This document shows, in pieces, positions 1-5,632 of a stretch of 6,176 nt of DNA. Each line of letters begins with the position of its first letter. The first letter of the stretch is position 1. The stretch comes from Deltaproteobacteria bacterium CG_4_8_14_3_um_filter_43_13 (GTDB lineage: Bacteria; Desulfobacterota; UBA8473), in contig PFIF01000150.1 of NCBI GenBank assembly GCA_002782605.1, forward strand, positions 1-6,176. Reading direction: 5' to 3'. The notes beneath the pieces are model-generated. The model had not been told where the DNA came from, searched no databases, and saw only the letters and a list, made by a program, of their open reading frames with translations. The translations under genes and the position numbers were made by a program.

Positions 1-563
1 AGGTTGCTGAGAGAAGGGCTGGATTTAAAAAGCTTCTGAATAACCCCCTTAAGATCAGGAAGATGGATATTCCGGTTATTGCAATGGTAAACGGCGTTGC
101 AGTGGGGGCAGGATGTAATATGGCACTGGCCTGTGACATTGTTATTGCTTCAGAAAATGCCAGGTTTGGTCAGGCATTCGTTAAAGTAGGTCTTGTGCAG
201 GATTATGGAGGAAGCTACTTGCTGTCCCGGTTAGTAGGCACAAAGAAGACATGTGAGCTTGTCTTTACCGGTGACATCATAGATGCGAATGAGGCACTAC
301 GTATAGGGATGGTCAATAAGGTAGTTCCGCCAGAGGAATTAGAGAGCGCCACAAAAGAGATGGCTGTGAAGATAGCCAGTAGGGCGCCACTTGCCGTAAG
401 TATAGCTAAACGTTCGATTTACGATGCCTTTGATAAATTTGATCTGGAGACCACTTTACAATATGAGATGTACACCCAGGGATTTTGCTCCGATACAGAA
501 GATCATAAGGAAGGGGCAACGGCTTTTCTGGAGAAGCGAGAACCGAAATTTAAGGGGATGTGA
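1..563 (+). CDS. Crotonase-family enoyl-CoA isomerase/hydratase, 5' end cut by window (PaaG-like active site)
   Basis: The reading frame is open from the first complete codon at base 3, so the ATG at 63 is an internal Met (in '..LKIRKMDIPVIAMVNG..') and not the start. 186 residues are visible; crotonases are usually about 255-265, so some 70-75 N-terminal residues, including the first oxyanion-hole strand, lie outside. The second oxyanion-hole segment 'NGVAVGAGCNMALACDI' is present, but the two glutamates used by classic enoyl-CoA hydratases are replaced: Asn at 117-119 (GGGCE becomes GAGCN) and Phe in 'FGQAFVKVGLV'. Instead 'GLVQDYGG' has an Asp (201-203) at the place of the acid used by PaaG-type and delta3,delta2-enoyl-CoA isomerases. 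This suggests it moves a double bond in a CoA ester rather than adding water. The C-terminus 'KREPKFKGM' is typical of the family. The next gene's start lies 17 bases downstream, which suggests co-transcription. Family call is firm; isomerase role is inference. Confidence 0.9.
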   Translation, partial: VAERRAGFKKLLNNPLKIRKMDIPVIAMVNGVAVGAGCNMALACDIVIASENARFGQAFVKVGLVQDYGGSYLLSRLVGTKKTCELVFTGDIIDANEALRIGMVNKVVPPEELESATKEMAVKIASRAPLAVSIAKRSIYDAFDKFDLETTLQYEMYTQGFCSDTEDHKEGATAFLEKREPKFKGM

Positions 564-569
564 TATATC

Positions 570-577
570 AGGAGGTG
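570..577 (+). promoter_or_regulatory. Ribosome binding site AGGAGGTG deciding the start at 581
   Basis: AGGAGG (570-575) lies five bases before ATG 581. An in-frame GTG at 560 would overlap the stop of the upstream crotonase, has no such site before it, and would add seven residues (VIYQEVK) that are just the translated ribosome binding site. ATG 581 also gives the family-typical N-terminus 'MNFELSEEHK'. Confidence 0.85.
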
Positions 578-580
578 AAG

Positions 581-1717
581 ATGAATTTTGAACTTAGTGA
601 GGAGCACAAGATATTTCAAAGGACAGCAGCCCAGTTTGCCCAGAAGGAGATTGCCCCTTTAGGGGCAGAATATGATGAGAAGGAAGAGTATCCCAGGCAG
701 ATTATTGAAAAGGCAGGTGAATTGGGTTTCCTGGGTATACCCTATCCTGAGCAGTACGGAGGTACAGGCCCGGATACCATTGCCCTTTGCGTATTTGTGG
801 AAGAGGTTTCTAAAGCAGATGCCGGTATTGGTTCCGGGTTGGTTGTCCAGAATACAGTCGGCACCTCTCCGGTATTTAATTTTGGATCAGAGGACATGAA
901 ACAGAGATACCTGGTGCCGGCTATAAAAGGAGAATTTGTCGGGTGTTTTTGTTTGACTGAGCCCAATGTGGGTTCCGACGTATCTTCAATCGAGATGATG
1001 GCAAAAGAAGATGGTAACAGTTATATCCTCAATGGTTCAAAGCTCTTTGTATCCAATGGTCTAATGGCCAATTATGCTATTGTAGCAGTGAGGACAGAGA
1101 AGGGGAAGAAGCATGAAGGAATGACCCTCTTTCTGGTGGATACCCAATCCCCGGGTCTCACCCGAAAGGGTTTGAAAAAGCTGGGGATTCGTGCTCAGGA
1201 CATAGCAGAGTTTTCCTTTGAGGACTGCCGGGTTCCAAAGGAGAATCTTTTGGGAGAATTGGGGAAGGGATTTTACCATCTAATGTCCACGGTTCAGAAG
1301 ACCAGGATAATAGTGGGGGCAGCAAGTGTTGGTTTGGCCAAAGCCGCCTTTGATACTGCCTTGAGATACGCGAAAGAGAGGCGCCAGTTCGGTCAGCCAA
1401 TAGGCAAATTTCAGGGCATACAGTTCATGATGGCGGATATGGCTATGGAAATTGAATTGGCATCCCTTCTCGTTTATAAGGCAGCATGGATGAATGATAG
1501 GGGTGAAAAATGCATTAAAGAGGCCTCTATGGCAAAACTGAATGCATCTGAGATGGTGAATAGGGTTGTGTATAAAGCCTTACAGATACATGGGGGTTAT
1601 GGTTATATGAGAGAGTACCCTCTGGAACGTTACTTCAGGGATGCCAGGATAATGGAAATATTTGAAGGCACATCAGAGATACAGAGGGTTATTATTGCCC
1701 GAGAGTTGGGGCTGTGA
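581..1717 (+). CDS. Acyl-CoA dehydrogenase with canonical catalytic Glu (short-chain type)
   Basis: The 378-residue length is normal for the family. It should be an FAD enzyme oxidising an acyl-CoA to the 2,3-enoyl-CoA and passing electrons to electron-transfer flavoprotein in the cytoplasm. In order: N-terminal helical domain (about 1-120, start 'MNFELSEEHK'), middle beta domain with the FAD/substrate signature 'CLTEPNVGSD' (124-133) and 'FVSNG', then the C-terminal helical domain with 'RRQFGQPIGKFQGIQFMMADM' split around residues 268-287, 'QIHGGYGYMREYPLER' (335-350) and the catalytic loop 'IFEGTSEIQR'. The Glu at residue 362 (1664-1666) is at the place of MCAD Glu376. Helix G reads 'QKTRIIVGA', the Thr-Arg form, so the alternative Glu of isovaleryl-/long-chain enzymes is absent. 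The substrate cannot be told; short, branched or aromatic acyl-CoA are all possible. It lies between two crotonases with gaps of 17 and 32 bases, so one transcript is likely. Confidence 0.93.
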   Translation: MNFELSEEHKIFQRTAAQFAQKEIAPLGAEYDEKEEYPRQIIEKAGELGFLGIPYPEQYGGTGPDTIALCVFVEEVSKADAGIGSGLVVQNTVGTSPVFNFGSEDMKQRYLVPAIKGEFVGCFCLTEPNVGSDVSSIEMMAKEDGNSYILNGSKLFVSNGLMANYAIVAVRTEKGKKHEGMTLFLVDTQSPGLTRKGLKKLGIRAQDIAEFSFEDCRVPKENLLGELGKGFYHLMSTVQKTRIIVGAASVGLAKAAFDTALRYAKERRQFGQPIGKFQGIQFMMADMAMEIELASLLVYKAAWMNDRGEKCIKEASMAKLNASEMVNRVVYKALQIHGGYGYMREYPLERYFRDARIMEIFEGTSEIQRVIIARELGL

Positions 1718-1749
1718 AGATTTCTATTTTTTTATAAGGAGGATTTTTT

Positions 1750-2514
1750 ATGGATTTAAAAGTGGTTTTGTATGAAAAAAAGGATGGTGTTGCAGTTATA
1801 ACTATGAATTATCCGGAGAGGTTAAATGCCTTGAGCGATCAACTTCGGCTAGACCTGAAGACAGCGTATGACGAGGCATTAAACGACAAAGATGTAAGGG
1901 TTCTGATCCTGACAGGAACTGATAGGGCTTTCTGTGCCGGGGCAGACATAAGCGGTTTTAAATTCGATACGCCGAGTATTCGTAAATTCATGAGAGATGT
2001 TATGTCTTTTTTGGCTGCCTTAGAGAAGTATCCAAAACCGGTTATTGCTGCAGTGAATGGTCTTGCTTTGGGTGGAGGATTGGAGATTGCAATCTCATCC
2101 GATATAATTATTGCCTCTGAAAAGGCAAAGTTTGGTGTGCCGGAGGCCGCTATCGGTTTGGCTCCTGGTTTTGCCATCATCAGGTTACACCAGTTGGTAG
2201 GCAGAGCGAAGTCAAAGGAGCTGTCCATGACCTGTGACCAGATATCTGCTGAAGAGGCATTGAGAATAGGATTGATAAACAAGGTAGTGCCTCATGAAGA
2301 GCTTATGGATGCCTCCATGCAGATGGCCAAGAAGATCACATCTAAGGCTCCAATAGCCATAGAGCTCATAAAGTCATCGGTCAATAGGGATCTCCATGGA
2401 GAAGAATTGACCTATGCTATGGACGCCATGAGCGGACTCTTTAAAACAGAAGATGCACAAGAGGGAATGGATGCATTCTTGAATAAGAGGAAACCCAATT
2501 TTAAGGGGTTTTAA
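1750..2514 (+). CDS. Enoyl-CoA hydratase (crotonase family), both catalytic Glu present
   Basis: 254 residues, full length. The start ATG follows AAGGAGG (1736-1742) at seven bases. First oxyanion-hole segment 'FCAGADIS' (61-68), second 'NGLALGGGLEIAISSDI' (103-119). The two hydratase glutamates are in place: Glu112 in 'GGGLE' and Glu132 in 'FGVPEAAIG', so syn-hydration of a 2-enoyl-CoA to the 3-hydroxyacyl-CoA is expected. The stretch after it, 'GLAPGFAIIRL', differs from the common 'PGAGGTQRL', which may reflect a different acyl pocket. The C-terminus 'NKRKPNFKGF' resembles the upstream crotonase's 'EKREPKFKGM', yet that protein lacks the glutamates, so the pair probably do different steps (isomerase and hydratase). 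A ring-opening hydrolase or a dehydratase role within the crotonase family cannot be excluded. It is followed by a 145-base spacer with a repeat. Confidence 0.92.
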   Translation: MDLKVVLYEKKDGVAVITMNYPERLNALSDQLRLDLKTAYDEALNDKDVRVLILTGTDRAFCAGADISGFKFDTPSIRKFMRDVMSFLAALEKYPKPVIAAVNGLALGGGLEIAISSDIIIASEKAKFGVPEAAIGLAPGFAIIRLHQLVGRAKSKELSMTCDQISAEEALRIGLINKVVPHEELMDASMQMAKKITSKAPIAIELIKSSVNRDLHGEELTYAMDAMSGLFKTEDAQEGMDAFLNKRKPNFKGF

Positions 2515-2533
2515 TGGGGACTACTTCGATGCT

Positions 2534-2623
2534 AGGGTTCAAGGGTTCAAGTGAAAGGTACTTATTAAATACCTTAGAAAACAAACACTTGAACCCTAGA
2601 ATCCTTGAATCCTGGAACCCTAT
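2534..2623 (+). repeat. Compound foldback repeat with 'ttgaaccct' units between genes
   Basis: A perfect 12-base inverted repeat, agggttcaagtg (2542-2553) against cacttgaaccct (2586-2597), encloses a second stem aaggta (2555-2560) against tacctt (2570-2575). The left arm holds two tandem 'agggttcaag'-type units. The right side holds further opposite-strand units: cttgaaccct (2588-2597), cttgaatcct (2604-2613) and ggaaccct (2614-2621). The last 20 bases (2604-2623) recur exactly at 3969-3988. No T-run follows, so it is not a simple intrinsic terminator. This spacer (2515-2659) has no gene; the rest of it holds only the ribosome binding site of the next gene. Confidence 0.85.
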
Positions 2624-2645
2624 TGTAGTATGCTTTAATTAAATC

Positions 2646-2651
2646 AGGAGG
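2646..2651 (+). promoter_or_regulatory. Ribosome binding site AGGAGG for a GTG start at 2660
   Basis: AGGAGG lies eight bases before GTG 2660. It supports the non-ATG start, which gives 'MIHFTEEQKM', matching the N-terminus 'MIQLTEEQKM' of the downstream paralogue; the next in-frame Met codons would cut off conserved N-terminal residues. Confidence 0.85.
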
Positions 2652-2659
2652 TTAAAAGC

Positions 2660-3814
2660 GTGATCCATTTTACAGAAGAGCAGAAGATGATGCAGGATAT
2701 GGTGAGGAAACTGGTAAAGGATAAGGTGGCTCCAAGGGCGGCTGAGATAGATGAAACAGACGAATTTCCATGGGATATTGCAAAGGTTTTCGGAGAAAAC
2801 GGGCTTCTGAACCTGGTTTTGCCTGAAGAATACGGGGGCGTAAATGCCAATAATACAACGCTTTGTATAGTTATAGAAGAGATTGCAAAGGTCTCCCCGG
2901 CATGTGGGCTGACGGTATTTACAACCCAGGCGCTTTTGAACGTACTTGTGCGGGGTGGTAATGAAGAACAAAAGAATAGATTCTTTCCCAAATTTGCCTC
3001 TGCTGATAAGATATGCGCCTTTGTGCTGACTGAACCCAATTCCGGATCTGACGCGGCATCTATTCAGACCAAGGCTATCCTGGATGGCGATAGTTATGTA
3101 TTCAATGGGAACAAGATATTTATCTCCACAGGTGAGGTGTCGGATTTTTATCTGGTTTTTGCTATGACCCGGCCAGGGGAAGGGGCCAGAGGCATGAGCG
3201 CATTCATAGTGGAGAAAGGCACACCCGGGTTTAGCTTTGGGAAGAAGGAAAATAAGATGGGTCTTAGGGGGAATCCCACTGTGGAACTCATCTTTGAGGA
3301 CGCAAGGGTCCCGAAGGAAAACCTGCTGGGAGAAGAAGGACAGGGATGGAAGATACTCACAGAGTACGGCAACCTGATGCGAACATGGGGAGCCGCGTCC
3401 ACGTCTCTGGGAATTGCTGAGGGGGCGCTTGAATATGCAACTGGATATGCCAGGGAAAGGATCCAGTTTGGAAGGCCTATTGGCAGCTTTCAAGCCATTC
3501 AGTTCATGCTGGCAGATATGGCGATACTGACAGAAGCAGCCAGGTCACTGATCTACCGGGCATCATGGATGATAGATCAGGGGACAGAATCCTCTGGCAA
3601 GATCGAGCCTATGGTTTCGATGGCAAAGTGTTTTACGACTGATACGGCAATGAAGGTGACGACGGATGCCGTTCAGATACTTGGTGGGTATGGATACACT
3701 AAAGACTATCCTCTGGAACGTATGATGAGGGATGCAAAGGGTGTACAGATATTCGACGGGACCAATCAGATTCAAAGGGTAATTATATCTAGAAATCTGC
3801 TGGGCAAGTTTTGA
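2660..3814 (+). CDS. Acyl-CoA dehydrogenase paralogue A, Asp in place of catalytic Glu
   Basis: 384 residues, full length, GTG start. Family marks in order: 'FTEEQKMMQDMV' N-terminus, 'LPEEYGGVNANN' (54-65), 'FVLTEPNSGSD' (121-131), 'FISTGEVSDF' (154-163), 'FEDARVPKENLLGE' (212-225), 'RIQFGRPIGSFQAIQFMLAD' (267-286), 'QILGGYGYTKDYPLERMMRD' (339-358) and 'IFDGTNQIQRVIISRNLLG'. FAD binding and fold are therefore intact. The position normally held by the catalytic Glu in 'I(F/Y)EGT' is Asp366 (codon 3755-3757). Helix G reads 'NLMRTWGAAS' with no Glu at or beside the alternative position used by isovaleryl- and long-chain enzymes. In the first 60 residues it matches the next dehydrogenase at 39 positions, so the two are close paralogues. 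Either Asp366 acts as base on a differently placed substrate, or the subunit is altered or inactive and works with its partner. Substrate unknown. Confidence 0.92.
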   Translation: MIHFTEEQKMMQDMVRKLVKDKVAPRAAEIDETDEFPWDIAKVFGENGLLNLVLPEEYGGVNANNTTLCIVIEEIAKVSPACGLTVFTTQALLNVLVRGGNEEQKNRFFPKFASADKICAFVLTEPNSGSDAASIQTKAILDGDSYVFNGNKIFISTGEVSDFYLVFAMTRPGEGARGMSAFIVEKGTPGFSFGKKENKMGLRGNPTVELIFEDARVPKENLLGEEGQGWKILTEYGNLMRTWGAASTSLGIAEGALEYATGYARERIQFGRPIGSFQAIQFMLADMAILTEAARSLIYRASWMIDQGTESSGKIEPMVSMAKCFTTDTAMKVTTDAVQILGGYGYTKDYPLERMMRDAKGVQIFDGTNQIQRVIISRNLLGKF

Positions 3815-3815
3815 T

Positions 3816-3943
3816 GTAACTATTCAGGTAGGCACAAAGGCACAGAGCGTCAAAGGCACAAAGTAGGAAAAAACAACGAAACGACCCTGCTCCGCTCTGC
3901 TTTGTGCCTATGTGCCTTTGCCACTTTGTGCCTGAGTAGTTAC
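3816..3943 (+). repeat. Foldback (MITE-like) element, 'ggcacaaagg' arms
   Basis: Two long imperfect inverted arms: 3816-3863, starting gtaactattcagg, and 3900-3943, ending cctgagtagttac. The reverse complement of the right arm matches the left arm nearly throughout, apart from a 4-base gap and a few substitutions. Both arms are built of 'ggcacaaag'-like short units, and a 36-base loop lies between them. The terminal gtaacta/tagttac ends match apart from one base further in. No open frame of useful size lies inside. It fills most of the 196-base spacer 3815-4010. It looks like a dispersed intergenic element or a strong RNA hairpin; no transposase is nearby. Confidence 0.85.
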
Positions 3944-3966
3944 GTTTTGATAAACCATTAAAAAAA

Positions 3967-3988
3967 CACTTGAATCCTGGAACCCTAT
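3967..3988 (+). repeat. Second, shortened copy of the 'cttgaatcctggaaccctat' repeat
   Basis: Bases 3969-3988 are identical to 2604-2623 in the same orientation. The bases just before (aaacacttgaa, 3964-3974) match 2583-2593, so this copy looks like the right side of the first repeat with one internal unit missing. It sits 22 bases before the start of the second Asp-type dehydrogenase; the first copy ends 36 bases before the start of the other one. Confidence 0.8.
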
Positions 3989-4010
3989 ATAGAAGGAGTA
4001 AGAAGAGAGA

Positions 4011-5156
4011 ATGATTCAACTGACTGAAGAGCAGAAGATGATCCGTGATATGGTGAAGAAGATCGCAAAGGAAAAGATTGCGCCGAGAGCGGCTGAGATA
4101 GATGAAACCGATGAGTTTCCTATGGACTATGTAGAGGTCTATAAAGAGAACAACCTGTTTAAGATGGTTCTCCCGGAAAAGCATGGGGGTATTGATGCCA
4201 ATACCACAACCCTGTGTGTTATTGTAGAGGAACTTGCAAAGGCTTATGCCTCTGCACCCCAGATGTTGATTACCACAGGCGCCGCCTTACATATACTATT
4301 GAAGGCGGCTACGGAGGCGCAACAGGAGAGGTTTTTCAAGAGGCTTGAACAGGGGACACAGGCATGCTCTTTTGCCCTGACAGAACCGAACCATGGTTCT
4401 GATGCCGGTTCTCTGCAGACAAAGGCCGTTTTGGACGGAGACTATTACATAATAAACGGTTCAAAGGCATTTATAACTACCGGTGAGATTGCAGAGATGC
4501 ATCTTGTTTTCGTAAGGACAGGAGGAGAAAAGACAAAAGGCATCAGCGTGATCATGGTAGACAAGAACACGCCCGGTTTCCGCGTAGGTAAAAAAGAACA
4601 CAAGATGGGGTTTGCAGGCACGGGTACCGTCGAACTGATCTTCGAAGACGCAAAGGTGCCTAAGGACAATATCGTTGGAAAGGTTAATGAAGGTTGGAGC
4701 CTGCTGCTCAATATTGCCAACATGATGCGTGCATGGGGAGCAGGATGTACCGCGCTGGGTAATGCCCAGGGTGCCCTGGATTATGTGGTGGAGTATGCAA
4801 AACAGAGGTTTCAATTCGGAAAACCCATAGCCAGCTTTCAGGCCGTCCAGTTTATGCTTGCTGATATGGCGATATTGATAGAAAGCGCCAGGTCTTTGAT
4901 ATACAGAAGCGCATATGTGATGGACACAAATGGAGAAAGCTTCAAAAACATTGAGACCCTGGTTTGTATGTCCAAGTGCTATGCTGCCGATGTGGGAATG
5001 AAGGTGACCACGGATGCCGTTCAAATCATGGGCGGCTATGGATACACAAAGGAGTATCCGGTGGAGAGGAGGATGCGGGATGCGAAGTCCGTGCAGATAT
5101 ACGATGGCTCCAATCAGATACAGAGGGTAGTAATTTCCAGGAATTTGCTGGGGTAA
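4011..5156 (+). CDS. Acyl-CoA dehydrogenase paralogue B, Asp in place of catalytic Glu
   Basis: 381 residues, full length. ATG follows AAGGAG (3993-3998) at twelve bases, rather long compared with its neighbours, so translation may be weaker. Family marks: 'LTEEQKMIRDMV', 'LPEKHGGIDANT' (54-65), 'FALTEPNHGSD' (121-131), 'FITTGEIAEM' (154-163), 'FEDAKVPKDNIVG' (211-223), 'RFQFGKPIASFQAVQFMLAD' (266-285), 'QIMGGYGYTKEYPVERRMRD' (338-357) and 'IYDGSNQIQRVVISRNLLG'. As in the preceding paralogue, the catalytic Glu position is Asp (residue 365, codon 5103-5105), and helix G ('NMMRAWGAGC') has no alternative Glu. The two therefore share the change and probably inherited it from a common ancestor before duplication. 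The proteins differ in the 78-92 region ('AYASAPQMLITTGAA' against 'VSPACGLTVFTTQAL'), which faces the acyl pocket in this family, so they may have different substrates or form a mixed tetramer. Electron acceptor is expected to be electron-transfer flavoprotein. Confidence 0.92.
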   Translation: MIQLTEEQKMIRDMVKKIAKEKIAPRAAEIDETDEFPMDYVEVYKENNLFKMVLPEKHGGIDANTTTLCVIVEELAKAYASAPQMLITTGAALHILLKAATEAQQERFFKRLEQGTQACSFALTEPNHGSDAGSLQTKAVLDGDYYIINGSKAFITTGEIAEMHLVFVRTGGEKTKGISVIMVDKNTPGFRVGKKEHKMGFAGTGTVELIFEDAKVPKDNIVGKVNEGWSLLLNIANMMRAWGAGCTALGNAQGALDYVVEYAKQRFQFGKPIASFQAVQFMLADMAILIESARSLIYRSAYVMDTNGESFKNIETLVCMSKCYAADVGMKVTTDAVQIMGGYGYTKEYPVERRMRDAKSVQIYDGSNQIQRVVISRNLLG

Positions 5157-5177
5157 ATTATATAGAGAGGGGATGGT

Positions 5178-5582
5178 ATGGAACCTGGAACAAAGATAAG
5201 GGTTGTATTGGCTAAGGTCAGTCTGGATGGCCATGACAGGGGAATAAAGGTGGTAACCAGGGCACTTAGAGATGCGGGTATGGAAGTGATCTTTATGGGG
5301 GCGTTTCAGACCCCGGAAAAGGTTGTCAGGACAGCGATAGAGGAGGATGCAGATGTCATAGGGTTGAGTTTTCTTTCCGGGGAGCAGCTTACCCACACAC
5401 CCAAGGTCATAAACCTTTTAAGGGAGAAAAACATCACAGATGTACTGGTTATTTTAGGTGGGGTATTTCCCAGACAGGATATCCCAAAGCTTAGAGAAAT
5501 GGGGGTTGATGAGGTTTTTATTTCCGGGTCTTCTATGGATGATATCATAAAGTATATTAACGAAAATGTCCGAAAGAAATAG
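5178..5582 (+). CDS. B12-binding small subunit of a methylmalonyl-CoA-mutase-type acyl-CoA mutase
   Basis: 134 residues, the length of free-standing cobalamin subunits such as those of archaeal methylmalonyl-CoA mutase, isobutyryl-CoA mutase and 2-hydroxyisobutyryl-CoA mutase. It carries the base-off/His-on motif 'LDGHDRG' (16-22; His19 should be the lower cobalt ligand), the 'GLSFLSG' strand (62-68) and 'LGGVFPRQD' (93-101), i.e. the flavodoxin-like B12 fold. It should bind adenosylcobalamin and pair with a separate large subunit for a radical 1,2 carbon-skeleton shift on an acyl-CoA. No large subunit is in the window. Two places differ from the usual subunit: 'SGEQLTHTP' where 'SGAHM' is common, and 'FISGSSMDD' where 'FGPGT' is common. 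ATG is preceded by GAGG (5167-5170); the gap to the preceding dehydrogenase is 21 bases. Family firm; which mutase it belongs to is not determinable here. Confidence 0.9.
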   Translation: MEPGTKIRVVLAKVSLDGHDRGIKVVTRALRDAGMEVIFMGAFQTPEKVVRTAIEEDADVIGLSFLSGEQLTHTPKVINLLREKNITDVLVILGGVFPRQDIPKLREMGVDEVFISGSSMDDIIKYINENVRKK

Positions 5583-5587
5583 ATAAT

Positions 5588-5616
5588 TCCCCCTAGAAAA
5601 TCCTTTTCTAAGGGGA
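5588..5616 (+). repeat. Short hairpin in the spacer before the HMG-CoA-synthase-like gene
   Basis: Arms tccccctagaaaa (5588-5600) and ttttctaagggga (5604-5616) pair over 13 positions with one mismatch and a 3-base loop (tcc). The following bases are taaagagg, not a T-run, so it is not a standard intrinsic terminator. It ends five bases before the ribosome binding region (5622-5627) of the next gene and could moderate transcript stability or translation, or be a small palindromic repeat. Confidence 0.75.
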
Positions 5617-5632
5617 TAAAGAGGAGGGTACA

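Noticed and set aside
63..65. ATG at 63 as the start of the first crotonase
   Set aside because: The frame is open upstream to the window edge with crotonase-like sequence, and starting here would remove essential N-terminal parts.
560..580. GTG at 560 as start of the canonical acyl-CoA dehydrogenase
   Set aside because: It overlaps the preceding stop codon and would translate the ribosome binding site; ATG 581 has an ideal AGGAGG and the family N-terminus.
2605..2631. Possible promoter (TTGAAT ... TAGTAT, 15-base gap) before the first Asp-type dehydrogenase
   Set aside because: Weak boxes, short spacing and overlap with a repeat; not enough to call.
2639..3493. Long open frame on the minus strand (about 284 codons) opposite the first Asp-type dehydrogenase
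   Set aside because: It mirrors a gene with clear family motifs, its translation has no recognisable domain, and the same effect is seen opposite other genes here.
3816..3966. Rho-independent terminator formed by the foldback element
   Set aside because: The arms are long and imperfect and no T-run follows the right arm on the plus strand; an A-run at 3960-3966 does not serve that role.
2534..3988. CRISPR array or insertion sequence
   Set aside because: Repeats are short inverted units without regular spacers, and no transposase or cas gene is present.
3947..3991. Possible promoter (TTGATA with downstream TATATA) before the second Asp-type dehydrogenase
   Set aside because: Spacing is wrong for the boxes and the region is AT-rich by chance and overlaps the repeat.
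2660..5156. Naming the Asp-type dehydrogenases as cyclohex-1-ene-1-carboxyl-CoA dehydrogenase
   Set aside because: That enzyme's relocated Asp base near residue 91 is not seen (Ala91 in both paralogues, no Asp around it), so the specific name is not supported.
4461..5396. Long open frame on the minus strand (about 311 codons) spanning the second Asp-type dehydrogenase and the B12 subunit
   Set aside because: It runs through two well-supported plus-strand genes and their junction; composition is that of a shadow frame rich in Cys, His and Tyr.
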